Made by a program: the position numbers and the translations under genes. 64,000 bases of DNA from Cohnella abietis (GTDB taxonomy: Bacteria; Bacillota; Bacilli; Paenibacillales; Paenibacillaceae): assembly GCF_004295585.1 (NCBI RefSeq), contig NZ_AP019400.1, forward strand, positions 6,688,501-6,752,500, given 5' to 3'. Numbering within the stretch: the first letter of the stretch is position 1; every line of letters begins with the position of its first letter. Shown one piece after another: positions 51,196-60,284 of this stretch. The notes below the pieces were generated by a model, which was not told the DNA's origin, did not search any database, and saw nothing but the letters and a program-made list of their open reading frames with translations.

Positions 51196-52731
51196 CTAAT
51201 CACCCGCGAGAGTCGTTTTGTTTCTCCCGTTATGCTTAGAAGCATACAAACACATATCAGCTTCATGATACCAGCCCTCGAGCGTCATATCGGAATCCAA
51301 AAGCTCTGCTACACCAATACTGATCGTATAGGCGATTTCATAAGCCGGATCAGCTGATTGCACCGTTTCTTGTTGCACGCGTAGACGCAGACGTTCCGCT
51401 ATTTCGTAGGCCGCTTCGCCGTTAAATCCCGGGAGGATGATCGCGAATTCTTCACCGCCAATCCTTCCAGCCACACCTGTCCCCTCAATTACTTCCTCCA
51501 ATAGTTGAGCAAAACACTTAAGCACACGGTCACCTGCCAAGTGCCCAAAGCGATCATTAATCTTCTTAAAATCATCTAAATCCATTAGGAGCAAGCTTAT
51601 GGGCTCTTTGACTGAACGGGAATTCTTCATTCTTTGATCCAAGAGATCCAGAAAGTGTTGCCGATTGTACAGCTGTGTTAATCCATCCCTTGCTGCTTTT
51701 TTTATTAGTTGGTTCTCATATAATTTACGTTCGGTAATATCAGAAATGATTAGAAGAGAACCGGTACGTTTGTGACGCACTTGAAGCGGAATCAAGCGGA
51801 ATGCATGCTGTCTCCCACAGCTTTCCACCTCAATCTCTCCTTGTTCCTTAGCTTCATAGAAGACCTTTAGGGAAGGGTGCCCCTTCAGCAGAGGCGGCAG
51901 GAAAGTACCTACCAATTTAACTTCCCCCCATAAACGCTCGGTGATCGGGAGAGCTGCCGGATTCGCATCGATAATTATATCTTGATCATCAACTATCAAG
52001 ATTCCCTCTGTCATATGCTCAAGCACTTTTTCTTTAGCTAGTGGACGGACTTGCAGAAATTTATGCATGAATAAGGCATAGAAAAGCAGGAAACCTGTCG
52101 GCAGCATCGATACCGAGACACTAATCTTCCAACCGATAAAGTCGCCCGCATTAGTAAAGACATAAGGGGACAGAGTAGCCAGCATCAATAAGATGTGCTG
52201 CATTCTGTTGATTTTCGGTACTTTTCTGATATTGATTAACAGCATCCCAAGTCCCCAAAGACCCATGAAATGGTGAAACAATAGGAACATAAAGCCGAAA
52301 TTAGTTCGTTCTATTTTGATACGCTCAGTCTGCCCGAAAGCCTCTAGAGTAACCGATTCTCTTATTAAGTGCAGCTGTGAATCTGCGAACAGCAAGATCC
52401 AATAAGTCACTATAATGATACTTAAAATAACAATCCGTCGGAAGACAACCTTAGAGCTAGTCCCGATAAAGGACATGATCATTCCTAGCAGCATAATTGG
52501 AGAGGAGTATAGAGGAATCTGTTGTATATTACGCCATAACAGTTTGTCCTCTAAGCTGCTTGCATGAAGCTCTAATAGGCTGGCCATTGCTTGAATGGAC
52601 AACAGGGCTACCATTAACATGAAAAAGATTGATTCCGGAGATTTACGATAGCGAAATGCATAGAGAAATAAAAACAAAAAAACAATGCAGCTTACCAAGA
52701 TAGAAAACGAATAGCTGTCTTGTAAAATCAT
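51196..52731 (-). CDS. Diguanylate cyclase with 7TM sensor, PAS and GGDEF domains
   Basis: 511 aa. Seven membrane helices in residues 1-220 (like the histidine-kinase 7TM sensor PF16927), a PAS-like domain at about 225-340, and a GGDEF domain at about 350-510 (DGLTQLYNRQHFLDLLDQRM, LMDLDDFKKINDRFGHLAGD, active site RIGGEEFAIILP). It makes c-di-GMP from GTP. The inhibitory RxxD site upstream of GGEEF is absent (E-G-T-G instead). GAGG fits ATG 52731 rather than GTG 52734. It follows the kinase/regulator pair by 83 bp, and its sensor resembles that of the kinase. Confidence 0.92.
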   Translation of the reverse strand: MILQDSYSFSILVSCIVFLFLFLYAFRYRKSPESIFFMLMVALLSIQAMASLLELHASSLEDKLLWRNIQQIPLYSSPIMLLGMIMSFIGTSSKVVFRRIVILSIIIVTYWILLFADSQLHLIRESVTLEAFGQTERIKIERTNFGFMFLLFHHFMGLWGLGMLLINIRKVPKINRMQHILLMLATLSPYVFTNAGDFIGWKISVSVSMLPTGFLLFYALFMHKFLQVRPLAKEKVLEHMTEGILIVDDQDIIIDANPAALPITERLWGEVKLVGTFLPPLLKGHPSLKVFYEAKEQGEIEVESCGRQHAFRLIPLQVRHKRTGSLLIISDITERKLYENQLIKKAARDGLTQLYNRQHFLDLLDQRMKNSRSVKEPISLLLMDLDDFKKINDRFGHLAGDRVLKCFAQLLEEVIEGTGVAGRIGGEEFAIILPGFNGEAAYEIAERLRLRVQQETVQSADPAYEIAYTISIGVAELLDSDMTLEGWYHEADMCLYASKHNGRNKTTLAGD

Positions 52732-52814
52732 CACTTAGCCTCTTATCTTCCGGTTGGAGGATTTGGTCTATATATGAACAATTAAGTTTAAACATTTGGA
52801 TATCGACTCGCGCT

Positions 52815-53933
52815 CTATGACTGATATTGTTCATATAACTGATGAATACGCGACGAAGGCTGCAAACCCAGCTCTTGAAGAAGCAATTGGGTGTAGTGCT
52901 CATAATAGTTATGAAGCGATTGTTGGTCTCCCATGGCTCCATATATATTTAGTAGCAGCAGAGTTGACTCTTCTTCAAATTCGTTGCGTGCTACCATTTT
53001 TCTCGCAATTTGTGCGCCTTCTCTATATCGCTTCATAGTCAGCAGCCAATTCGTAAGACGCTTCGCGTAGGAATCGTACATGATGGCCAACCGCTCACGT
53101 TCAGCAGCTACCCATGCATAAGATTTATCCTCGAATAGCTGGCCTGCAAACTGTTTCTCTAGAGCTATTGCAGCCACTTCATTTGCCGTATTAATATCGG
53201 ATAATTCCTCCACAGCCTGCTCAAACTGAATAAAATCTACTTCTACTTGCTCCAAGTCTAACCGATACTGTTCCTGCGCTGATATGACCATTTCCTTGAC
53301 CCCATGCAGAGACAAAGCTTTTCTAAGCTGATACACAGCTGTATTGAGATATATTTCGGCGTTTTTAAGCGGCATCTGCGGAAAAATTTCTTCCAAGATT
53401 CGGGCTTTGGTTACACTCCGATCTCGATTAACGAGCAAATATGCGAATAGCTCCATACTTTTTTTGGATATCCATTTAACTGCGCCTGTTTGCTTGCTGC
53501 TAACATCGAAGCCACCCAGTCCCCGAACGGTAAGTCGATTACTTTTGAGATTGCTAGCTTCATCAGAAGATCGGCTGCGTCTACTAGCAGCGCGAATAAT
53601 TGTCTGGGTCAACCGTATTCTGGAAATCGGCTTAACCATATAGTCCAATGGATAAACATCATATGCATTAATCGCAAATTCTGAATGGGAGGTAGTGAAC
53701 ACGATATCCAGATCAGCCCGTACCGAACGCAAACTGCGGGCTAGCTCTAATCCATCGTCCTCAGCAATTTTAATGTCTAAGAATGCAAGATCCACATCCC
53801 TATCCCGAACGAAGTCCAGTGCTTCCGCAGCACTCTGGTAGCTTCCCACAAGCTCCACGTCTTCCATATTCGATAGCAGCCGCTTCATGGCGAGGAGCAT
53901 GCCAGGCTCATCGTCAACTATGAGAACTTTCAT
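52815..53933 (-). CDS. Response regulator with SARP/BTAD-type output domain
   Basis: 372 aa. Receiver domain 1-120 with the acidic DDE pocket (VLIVDDEPG), phospho-acceptor Asp in LAFLDIKIAEDDG (about 54) and Lys in YMVKPIS (about 104). Then comes a winged-helix segment (about 140-235, ISKKSMELFAYLLVNRDRSVTKARILEEIFP) and a bacterial transcriptional activator (BTAD) helical domain (about 245-370). This receiver-SARP combination is uncommon and binds DNA as a SARP-like activator. It overlaps the kinase gene by 4 bp (ATGA) and is certainly its partner. Confidence 0.92.
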   Translation of the reverse strand: MKVLIVDDEPGMLLAMKRLLSNMEDVELVGSYQSAAEALDFVRDRDVDLAFLDIKIAEDDGLELARSLRSVRADLDIVFTTSHSEFAINAYDVYPLDYMVKPISRIRLTQTIIRAASRRSRSSDEASNLKSNRLTVRGLGGFDVSSKQTGAVKWISKKSMELFAYLLVNRDRSVTKARILEEIFPQMPLKNAEIYLNTAVYQLRKALSLHGVKEMVISAQEQYRLDLEQVEVDFIQFEQAVEELSDINTANEVAAIALEKQFAGQLFEDKSYAWVAAERERLAIMYDSYAKRLTNWLLTMKRYREGAQIARKMVARNEFEEESTLLLLNIYGAMGDQQSLHNYYEHYTQLLLQELGLQPSSRIHQLYEQYQS

Positions 53934-55663
53934 TGCTCTCCTCCGCCTCTCACGGTGAAGTGAAATACACTTCCTTGCCCTACTTCACTTTCCACCCATA
54001 GACTCCCGCCGCTTAGTTGTACAAACTGCCGACTGACAAGTAGCCCCAGTCCGGTCCCTTTTTCCCCCAAAGTACCCGCTAATGAGTGAAGCTGCTTCTG
54101 CTCAAATAGCTCTCGAACCTGCTCTGCTTCCATACCTACCCCATTATCACGAACAGAGACGATAACCATGTCGCCGGAAAACTGTGCATACACTTGGATT
54201 AAACCGCCTAATCCAGTAAATTTAATGGCGTTGGATAACAAATTCCGAATGATTAACCCAAGTGCTTCCCGGTCAGCATACACTCGAGTGCCTAGGGCAA
54301 CAGAATTGTTTACACTAATATGCTTCGCTTCACTATTAATGTGTAGCATATGACAGCATTCCTCTATAACCTCTGATAACTCCAATACCTGTGGACGAAG
54401 TGTCATGTCTTCCCGTTGGCTGCGGAACCACTCTAACAAATTATTAGTCATCCCAAGTGAATAACGAATCTGTTCGCCTAGCGTTTCAATGATTGCTCTA
54501 TGATCAGGATCGAAACGATCTCTGTCTTCCTCTAATAATTCAACCAGCTGAAACTGCAGCGCCAAGGGACTACGGATATCATGCGACACTATTGTAAACA
54601 ACTGATCCTTTAACTTGTTGAGATGTGCTATCTGCTCCAGATGCCTTTCTTTCTCTGTAATATCAACAATAAGGGAAATGCTACCTTGTCCTTGCTTACG
54701 CAATATACGTAACGGATATACGCTCACACTGTATATCTTTCTTTCACCATCTAGCCAGGTATCAATTTCTACACGTCCCTGTTGCATAGAGCTGCACAAG
54801 TTATGCCATTCTGGCCAAGGCTCCAATAGCTCAGACATATTTCGACCATTAATAACTGTAGAGCCCATCTTTGAAAACCACTGAGAAGCCTGTTTATTAC
54901 TGTCAATGATCTTTCCTGAAGCGTTAGCTATCACAATACTTTCTTGAAGCGTATCGAGAACAATATTCCTAGCAATCGGAACAGTAGAAAAAAACTTAAT
55001 TCGAAGTGTAATGACTAGCATTATCGTCCCTATAAATCCGCAATACACCGACAACGGAAGCATCCAGGACGACCATTGGGGATTCGTGAATTTTACAATC
55101 TCTAGAATAATAGGAAATGAGCTCAGAAACAGTACCCACAGTCCCGGCGTGCGAAAATCGTTACGAATATTCCATATATACTGAAATAGAAAATAAAAGC
55201 ATACTGCCAAAGCACTATAACAAGTAATGGAGAAAGCGGCTGAATAGACGGTCCTCGTCCCAATTAAAACGCCGTTATGGAGCTCAATCATGCGATAAAT
55301 CATATGTAGCTCTGGATCTAACCACGAGAGCATTGACCAAAGGGCAAATCCCGTAAACAGCATAATCTTCCATCGGGGCTTTAATAATCTGTCGCGACCG
55401 ATTAACTGATAAGTGAAAAGGATAAAGAAAGGCACCATTAGATTAAGCGCTGTTGTCTGAATATTACGAAAAAACAACTTTTCCATTAATAATAAGCTGT
55501 TTTTCTCCATAATGACACCGCTAGAGTAAACAATCCGGCACACGATCACGCCGATAAGATAACTTACTCCACGTTCTCTTCTAAATCCATATACAGAGAA
55601 TAAGATGATGCCCATCATGAGCAACGAAGCAATCATAAAGATAAGCTCTATAGTGGCATTCAT
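53930..55663 (-). CDS. Sensor histidine kinase with 7TM input, PAS, HisKA and HATPase domains
   Basis: 577 aa. Seven membrane helices in residues 1-220, PAS at about 230-340, H-box TIVSHDIRSPLALQFQ with the phospho-His near 361, N-box RNLLSNAIKFTG (about 478) and G-boxes SVRDNGVGM and EKGTGLGLLVS. It phosphorylates the overlapping SARP-type regulator. The membrane input region shares FFRNIQ...N-terminal features with the diguanylate cyclase downstream (LLWRNIQ), so the two may sense the same signal. Confidence 0.93.
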   Translation of the reverse strand: MNATIELIFMIASLLMMGIILFSVYGFRRERGVSYLIGVIVCRIVYSSGVIMEKNSLLLMEKLFFRNIQTTALNLMVPFFILFTYQLIGRDRLLKPRWKIMLFTGFALWSMLSWLDPELHMIYRMIELHNGVLIGTRTVYSAAFSITCYSALAVCFYFLFQYIWNIRNDFRTPGLWVLFLSSFPIILEIVKFTNPQWSSWMLPLSVYCGFIGTIMLVITLRIKFFSTVPIARNIVLDTLQESIVIANASGKIIDSNKQASQWFSKMGSTVINGRNMSELLEPWPEWHNLCSSMQQGRVEIDTWLDGERKIYSVSVYPLRILRKQGQGSISLIVDITEKERHLEQIAHLNKLKDQLFTIVSHDIRSPLALQFQLVELLEEDRDRFDPDHRAIIETLGEQIRYSLGMTNNLLEWFRSQREDMTLRPQVLELSEVIEECCHMLHINSEAKHISVNNSVALGTRVYADREALGLIIRNLLSNAIKFTGLGGLIQVYAQFSGDMVIVSVRDNGVGMEAEQVRELFEQKQLHSLAGTLGEKGTGLGLLVSRQFVQLSGGSLWVESEVGQGSVFHFTVRGGGEQ

Positions 55664-55868
55664 GACAGATTCCTTTAGGTTTGACGTAAGAAGATAACTA
55701 GCTTTATTTCGTTCCTCTCAATATAGTATACGAAATTTTAGGGGTGCAAGGCGTAATATTCCATATTTCGACAAATAAAAATATCCGGTATTGTCATGAA
55801 ACGATCACCACGTTCGTAAAATAGAAAAAAAGCTCGTACGGATGATAGTCTGCATTGGGGGGATGTAC

Positions 55869-56237
55869 ATGAAAATAACGTCCGGTGGATTCGAAGTTGT
55901 TTATCACGGTAGAGTATTCTCCTATGGGATGAGCCCGATCGAAATCACATTATCCGAAGAGAATGATCCTTTGACGTTCGTATTCTGTATTGAACACGAG
56001 CCGGAACGGGATGACTTCACGACGGACATCCGCCTTGTCCGACACAATGAGGTCCGAATTGCATGCATCAACTTTCCAAGAGGCAAACCTACCGGCAACC
56101 AGGACATGATCCATCTCGGGGTTCTAAACAACCGCAAACTGTCTCTACGTTACGAGGTGACCATCAATTTCGATTTGACAGCTTGGTTGCTGAACTTTAC
56201 ATTTTTCGCGGGGGAAGGAGTCTCGGATAATGAATAA
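55869..56237 (+). CDS. Uncharacterised soluble protein of about 122 aa, partner of the following membrane protein
   Basis: The frame opens at 55842, but GGGGGG sits six bases before ATG 55869, giving MKITSGGFEVVYHGRVFSYG. It is all-beta in appearance with no membrane segment or Cys cluster. I do not recognise it with confidence; it recalls small beta-sandwich DUF proteins such as DUF6864, but this is from memory only. It overlaps the next gene by 8 bp, so the two are co-translated. Confidence 0.65.
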   Translation: MKITSGGFEVVYHGRVFSYGMSPIEITLSEENDPLTFVFCIEHEPERDDFTTDIRLVRHNEVRIACINFPRGKPTGNQDMIHLGVLNNRKLSLRYEVTINFDLTAWLLNFTFFAGEGVSDNE

Positions 56238-56547
56238 AATCGAAATCCAAGACCAAGACCCTAAAGTCGCCAGTAAGATCATCGCAGCGAACGCGGAGAG
56301 CGAGAAACGCAAAGCCGAGCTCGGTTTCCTCGGTAAGTTCTTCGGCTCGGGGGACTACGTCCGCTTATACATCGTAGGCACGATTGCTCTCGGCATTCTC
56401 CTCATCGCGCTGGTCTATACTCTAACTCCAGACAAGTTCCGTTCGGCTGATTTCGGATTAAAGGAATTGTGGTCACTGGTGCTTCCCATCGAAATGACGA
56501 TTATCGGATACTTGATAGGATCACGATCGAAGGAAACCGGTGGTTAA
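56230..56547 (+). CDS. Uncharacterised two-helix membrane protein
   Basis: 105 aa. Residues 1-40 are a charged, helical cytoplasmic stretch. Two membrane helices follow, YIVGTIALGILLIALVYTL (about 47-65) and LWSLVLPIEMTIIGYLIGS (about 81-99), with a basic tail. The size and shape are like holin-type or effector membrane proteins, but no family is recognised. It is co-translated with the 55869 gene. Confidence 0.65.
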   Translation: MNKIEIQDQDPKVASKIIAANAESEKRKAELGFLGKFFGSGDYVRLYIVGTIALGILLIALVYTLTPDKFRSADFGLKELWSLVLPIEMTIIGYLIGSRSKETGG

Positions 56548-56585
56548 ATCTCGCCTGATACGCACACTAAGGTACTTTAAAAATC

Positions 56586-56628
56586 AAAAGGAAGCATAAG
56601 TTTGCTAAGCAGCAAATCATGCTTCCTT
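56586..56628. terminator. Bidirectional intrinsic terminator
   Basis: AAAGGAAGCAT (56586-56596) pairs with ATGCTTCCTTT (56618-56628); A/T runs on both sides serve the convergent membrane-protein and mqo genes. Confidence 0.85.
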
Positions 56629-56646
56629 TAAATTACGGATTATCGG

Positions 56647-58149
56647 TTATACTAGTACGGCTTGTTTTTCACCCGATAAGCCAAGCGTCTGAGCCGTTGA
56701 AGTATGAATTTCTTGGATAAGCTCTGGGTTTTTTAACAATGACACGCCGTAAGAAGGAATCATTTCTTTAATTTTCGGTTCCCACTCTTTAATATGTTGA
56801 GGGAAGCATTTCTTAATGACTTCTAGCATGACGTGAACAGCAGTAGAAGCACCCGGAGAAGCACCGAGCAATGCTGCTATTGAGCCATCCGCTGCACTAA
56901 TAACTTCCGTACCAAATTGAAGCGTTCCTTTGCCGGCATCCGTGTCTTTGATTACTTGTACACGTTGACCTGCTACAACCAAATCCCAATCATCGATGCT
57001 TGCGTTGGGGATAAATTCACGTAGCTCCTCCAAGCGCTTTTCTTTCGATAACATCACCTGCTGAATCAGGTATTTGGTCAATGACATGTTTTTGGCGCCT
57101 GCAGCCAACATAGTTACGACATTATTCGGCTTTACAGAAGTAATCAAATCAAACATAGAGCCGGATTTGAGAAACTTAGGTGAGAAGCCAGCAAAAGGGC
57201 CAAATAGCAACGATTTTTTATTGTCGATAAATCTTGTATCAAGATGCGGCACGGACATTGGAGGAGCGCCAACCTTAGCTTTTCCATACACCTTTGCATG
57301 ATGCTGCTCGACAATATCCGGATTATTGCACACCATGAATATCCCGCTTACCGGGAATCCTCCAAGACGCTTTCCTTCAGGAATACCCGATTTTTGCAGC
57401 AAATGTACGCTTCCGCCTCCGCCTCCGATAAAGACGAATTTGGCAGTATGGCGTTCAACGTTACCACTATCGACATTTCGTACTTTTAGTTGCCACGAGC
57501 CATCGCTAGTACGTTTAATATTATCAACACTTTGCTTATATTTTATATCAACGTTTTTACTCTTTAAGTGGTCAAACAGCATGCGCGTTAAAGCACCAAA
57601 ATTGACGTCTGTTCCAGAGTCTATTTTGGTTGCTGCAATAGCCTCATTCAATGGACGATCTTGCATAATAAGCGGGATCCATTCCATCAGCTTCTCAGGA
57701 TCATCTGAGAACTCCATCCCTTGAAACAGTGGATTGTTTGACAAGGCTTCAAAACGCTTCTTCAGAAAAGCGACATTTTGTTCCCCTTGTACCATACTCA
57801 TATGAGGCAATGGCATAATAAAATCCTGCGGATTATTTACCAGCTTGCTGTTTACAAGATAAGACCAGAACTGCATGGATAGCTGAAACTGTTCATTTAT
57901 ATTTATAGCTTTACTAATATCTATAGATCCGTCTGGTTTTTCGACGGTGTAGTTAAGCTCGCACAGTGCCGCATGCCCAGTTCCTGCATTATTCCATTCG
58001 TTGGAGCTTTCCTCGCCTGCATTTTCCAGCTTTTCAAACACTTTAATTTCCCAGTCCGGTACTAATTCCTTCAGAAGTGTCCCCAATGTCGCACTCATGA
58101 TTCCGGCACCAATCAAGATAACATCTGTTTTAGTTTGTCCGTTGCTCAT
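56647..58149 (-). CDS. mqo: Malate:quinone oxidoreductase
   Basis: 500 aa, the usual length. FAD-binding VILIGAGIMSATLGTLLKEL (residues 10-29), EESSNEWNNAGTGHAALCELNYT (about 45-68), GTDVNFGALTRMLFDHL, and FVFIGGGGGSVHLLQKSGIPE are all diagnostic of Mqo. The enzyme oxidises malate to oxaloacetate at the membrane and feeds electrons to quinone, by-passing NAD malate dehydrogenase. It stands alone, with a terminator downstream. The 320 bp between it and the HAD gene are AT-rich and must hold divergent promoters, but no clear site was seen. Confidence 0.97.
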   Translation of the reverse strand: MSNGQTKTDVILIGAGIMSATLGTLLKELVPDWEIKVFEKLENAGEESSNEWNNAGTGHAALCELNYTVEKPDGSIDISKAININEQFQLSMQFWSYLVNSKLVNNPQDFIMPLPHMSMVQGEQNVAFLKKRFEALSNNPLFQGMEFSDDPEKLMEWIPLIMQDRPLNEAIAATKIDSGTDVNFGALTRMLFDHLKSKNVDIKYKQSVDNIKRTSDGSWQLKVRNVDSGNVERHTAKFVFIGGGGGSVHLLQKSGIPEGKRLGGFPVSGIFMVCNNPDIVEQHHAKVYGKAKVGAPPMSVPHLDTRFIDNKKSLLFGPFAGFSPKFLKSGSMFDLITSVKPNNVVTMLAAGAKNMSLTKYLIQQVMLSKEKRLEELREFIPNASIDDWDLVVAGQRVQVIKDTDAGKGTLQFGTEVISAADGSIAALLGASPGASTAVHVMLEVIKKCFPQHIKEWEPKIKEMIPSYGVSLLKNPELIQEIHTSTAQTLGLSGEKQAVLV

Positions 58150-58470
58150 TTTTACCGTCCTTATTCCCTACGTTTTGCAGAAAGGATGTAGACGATCCTG
58201 CTTAGGCGCCACAGCAAGCCAGAGCGCGACCTTGTCACACATCTTTTCTGGATCAATTATTACCCTATCACTTAGTGTATCACTATTAATAATAGATTAA
58301 AATATTTATTACTATTATATGATAGTTATTAGTTACCAGTGCATCTAATACTTAGCTTTCCGCAATATAAAATGGCCGATTCCATAAACTTGGCGTGGAG
58401 TATAGATGGCATTCTAAGTTCTTTAAGTGGTACATTTACAAACAACATGTTTATTGAGAGGAGTAACACA

Positions 58471-58935
58471 ATGCAAATAAATATTCCTGGACGAGAAAGC
58501 CTTACACTTACTCACCTCGTTCTAGATTTTAATGGAACAATTGCTCTAGACGGGCTGATTCTTCCGAGTGTCAGAGAAAAGCTTGAAGAGCTTAACCCAT
58601 TATTAAAAATTCATGTATTAACTGCTGACAGTAATGGGAGTGCGGCTACAGAATGTGAAGGTTTTCCCGTAGAGCTGCATGTTATTGGTAAAGATAATCA
58701 GCGGGAGGAAAAGCGGAAGTTTATTAGCCAGCTTGAACAAGGCGTTGCTGTTATTGGCAACGGTGTGAATGATGAGCTCATGTTTCGAGAAGCTGATCTT
58801 TCGATTGCAGTAATTGGAAAAGAAGGCTGTGCAACGGTAACGTTAATGTCTAGTGATATAGTCGTGACAGACATAATTGACGGATTAGACTTGTTAATCA
58901 ATCATCATCGTCTTATTCCTACACTTAGAAATTAA
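58471..58935 (+). CDS. HAD-family protein (soluble P-type-ATPase-like)
   Basis: 154 aa from ATG 58471 (RBS GAGAGGAG); the longer frame from 58339 lacks an RBS. HAD motif I is LVLDFNGTIALDG (Asp near 21), and motif IV is IGNGVNDELMFREADLSIAV, as in the P domain of P-type ATPases. There is no membrane region. Homologues are annotated as soluble P-type ATPases of unknown role, probably phosphatases. Confidence 0.85.
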   Translation: MQINIPGRESLTLTHLVLDFNGTIALDGLILPSVREKLEELNPLLKIHVLTADSNGSAATECEGFPVELHVIGKDNQREEKRKFISQLEQGVAVIGNGVNDELMFREADLSIAVIGKEGCATVTLMSSDIVVTDIIDGLDLLINHHRLIPTLRN

Positions 58936-58951
58936 ATAAAGACCGATCCGT

Positions 58952-58972
58952 TCCGTCATGAAGAATGACGGA
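58952..58972. terminator. Weak hairpin between HAD and Lrp genes
   Basis: TCCGTCAT pairs with ATGACGGA with a 5-nt loop. No U-run, so function as terminator is doubtful. Confidence 0.35.
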
Positions 58973-59025
58973 TCAGACCGACCCGAATCAACACATCTCT
59001 AAAGCACCTTATATTCGCTTCGTTA

Positions 59026-59460
59026 TTAGAGCAAAATTCTGTTTTCCAATATATTTTTCATACTGATATGAGACTTTGATGGTCCGAACTTTATAAGTGT
59101 ATCTTGAAATTCAGCGAGCTCCTCAATAGAGGCGGTTTGTACCTTAATGAGATAATTATATTCTCCACTAATGCGAAATAAATCAGTTACTTCCCTAGCC
59201 TGTTTACAAAAATCGGTAATTTCTTGGCAATGCTCTGTTTTTAATAGAATAAACGTGGTCGTGCCTCGATTCATATCCCGTAAATTAAAAATGGTGTTAT
59301 ACCCGGAAATGATATTTTTCTCTTCCAGCTTAATCATTCTTTCTTTAACGGATGGTTGCGACATCGAAACCTCTTTGCTGATTTGAGAAACGGACATTCT
59401 TGCATTGTATTGAAGTAAAGCCATAATCTTTTTATCAATCTCATCCATAAGATGTTCCAT
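59026..59460 (-). CDS. Lrp/AsnC-family transcriptional regulator
   Basis: 144 aa. N-terminal winged HTH (about 8-55, DKKIMALLQYNARMSVSQISKEVSMSQPSVKERMIKLEEKNII) and a C-terminal RAM ligand-binding domain (about 65-140, with SGEYNYLIKVQTASIEEL). Usually responds to an amino acid. RBS AGGAGG eight bases before ATG 59460. It is divergent from the VOC gene, which it may regulate. Confidence 0.93.
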   Translation of the reverse strand: MEHLMDEIDKKIMALLQYNARMSVSQISKEVSMSQPSVKERMIKLEEKNIISGYNTIFNLRDMNRGTTTFILLKTEHCQEITDFCKQAREVTDLFRISGEYNYLIKVQTASIEELAEFQDTLIKFGPSKSHISMKNILENRILL

Positions 59461-59616
59461 ATCAAGAGCCTCCTAACCTTATTTATAAAATAAACCAATT
59501 TAACTAAAATACCTTTTATTATGCAAGCATACTACTATAAAGCACTTATCTCTTGTATATATCTCATATTTTAATGCAATTATAATAAATATAAATGAGA
59601 TAAGGGAGCGATATAG

Positions 59617-60075
59617 ATGAGCGTTAAAGGTCTCTCGCATGTAGCGATCCAAGCAAAAGATTATAAAGCAACTATTACATTTTACATTGAGGTTTTAGGG
59701 TTCAAGCTAGGTCATCATTGGAGTTTACCATCCTTTCAAATTAAAGAAGCTTCCATGCTCATTTCACCTGACCAAAGAACCTGCATTGAGATCTTTGATA
59801 ACGATGCCGTCATCCCCGCCCAGGGGAAGAAGGCATTGTCTGAAGAAGATGTAGCTCACGGAGCTTTATTACATTTCGCCTTCTATGTGGATAATGTAGA
59901 TGAAATATTTCAAAAAGCCCTTGCTCATGGAGCAAGGGCTTTTGTACAACCGGATTACCTTTCTCTTGGCGAGCCGCCTCTTCTAGTAAAAAATGCTATC
60001 ATCCACAGTCCCAATGGGGAAATTATCGAATTTATTGAAGATGTTGATTTTGATATGTCTACTAACACTATGTAA
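59617..60075 (+). CDS. VOC-family (glyoxalase/dioxygenase-like) protein
   Basis: 152 aa, two beta-alpha-beta-beta-beta modules. The first starts GLSHVAIQAKDYKATITFYIEVLGF with the metal His (residue 8). HFAFYVDNV has the second His, and GEIIEFIE the Glu, so a metal site is complete. The substrate is unknown. Codons about 99-109 contain a perfect 14-bp inverted repeat followed by T residues (59913-59943). The stop is five bases from a group II intron remnant. Confidence 0.9.
   Translation: MSVKGLSHVAIQAKDYKATITFYIEVLGFKLGHHWSLPSFQIKEASMLISPDQRTCIEIFDNDAVIPAQGKKALSEEDVAHGALLHFAFYVDNVDEIFQKALAHGARAFVQPDYLSLGEPPLLVKNAIIHSPNGEIIEFIEDVDFDMSTNTM
59913..59943 (+). terminator. Terminator-like hairpin inside the VOC coding region
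   Basis: AAAAGCCCTTGCTC (59913-59926) and its exact complement GAGCAAGGGCTTTT (59930-59943) with a 3-nt loop ATG. The shape is that of an intrinsic terminator, but it lies in frame within the gene. It could limit full-length transcript or be chance. Confidence 0.4.
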
Positions 60076-60079
60076 ATTA

Positions 60080-60233
60080 AGCCGATGTTCGTGTTCCTAG
60101 GGTCGGAATTTTGTCTCTAGCTTCCTTCAGATTCCACCTAACGATGGACACCCTTGCTCTTGGCTAGTGGTTGGCAACTACAAGCCCCCACAGCGGACTT
60201 TCACCACCTAGTTAATCGCCATGCATGGCATAC
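60080..60233 (-). mobile_element. Group II intron 5' remnant
   Basis: Read on the minus strand, the segment starts GTATGCC at 60233 and continues with ACTAGGTGGTGAAAGTCC, GTGGGGGCTTGTAGT, CAAGGGTGTCC and GTGGAATCTGAAGGAAGC. These are the conserved first part of domain I of bacterial group II introns, which normally start GTGYG. There is no reverse-transcriptase gene and no domain V/VI. The piece stops beside the VOC stop codon, so it is a truncated relic. A terminator-like hairpin lies just upstream on the same strand (60276-60241), the preferred target of class C introns. Sequence recalled from known introns, not searched. Confidence 0.75.
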
Positions 60234-60240
60234 TGAAAAT

Positions 60241-60276
60241 GGGGCTATCCCATAAGTGAGCTTATGGGATAGCCCC
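60241..60276. terminator. Perfect 16-bp hairpin
   Basis: GGGGCTATCCCATAAG (60241-60256), loop TGAG, and the exact complement (60261-60276). On the minus strand it is followed by ATTTTC, on the plus strand by TGCTTT. It probably ends transcription from the 62323 gene and perhaps from the VOC gene. Confidence 0.75.
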
Positions 60277-60284
60277 TGCTTTGA

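Noticed and set aside
58284..58330. AT-rich palindrome-like stretch between mqo and the HAD gene as a regulator site
   Set aside because: Low-complexity AT sequence; short arms that could occur by chance.
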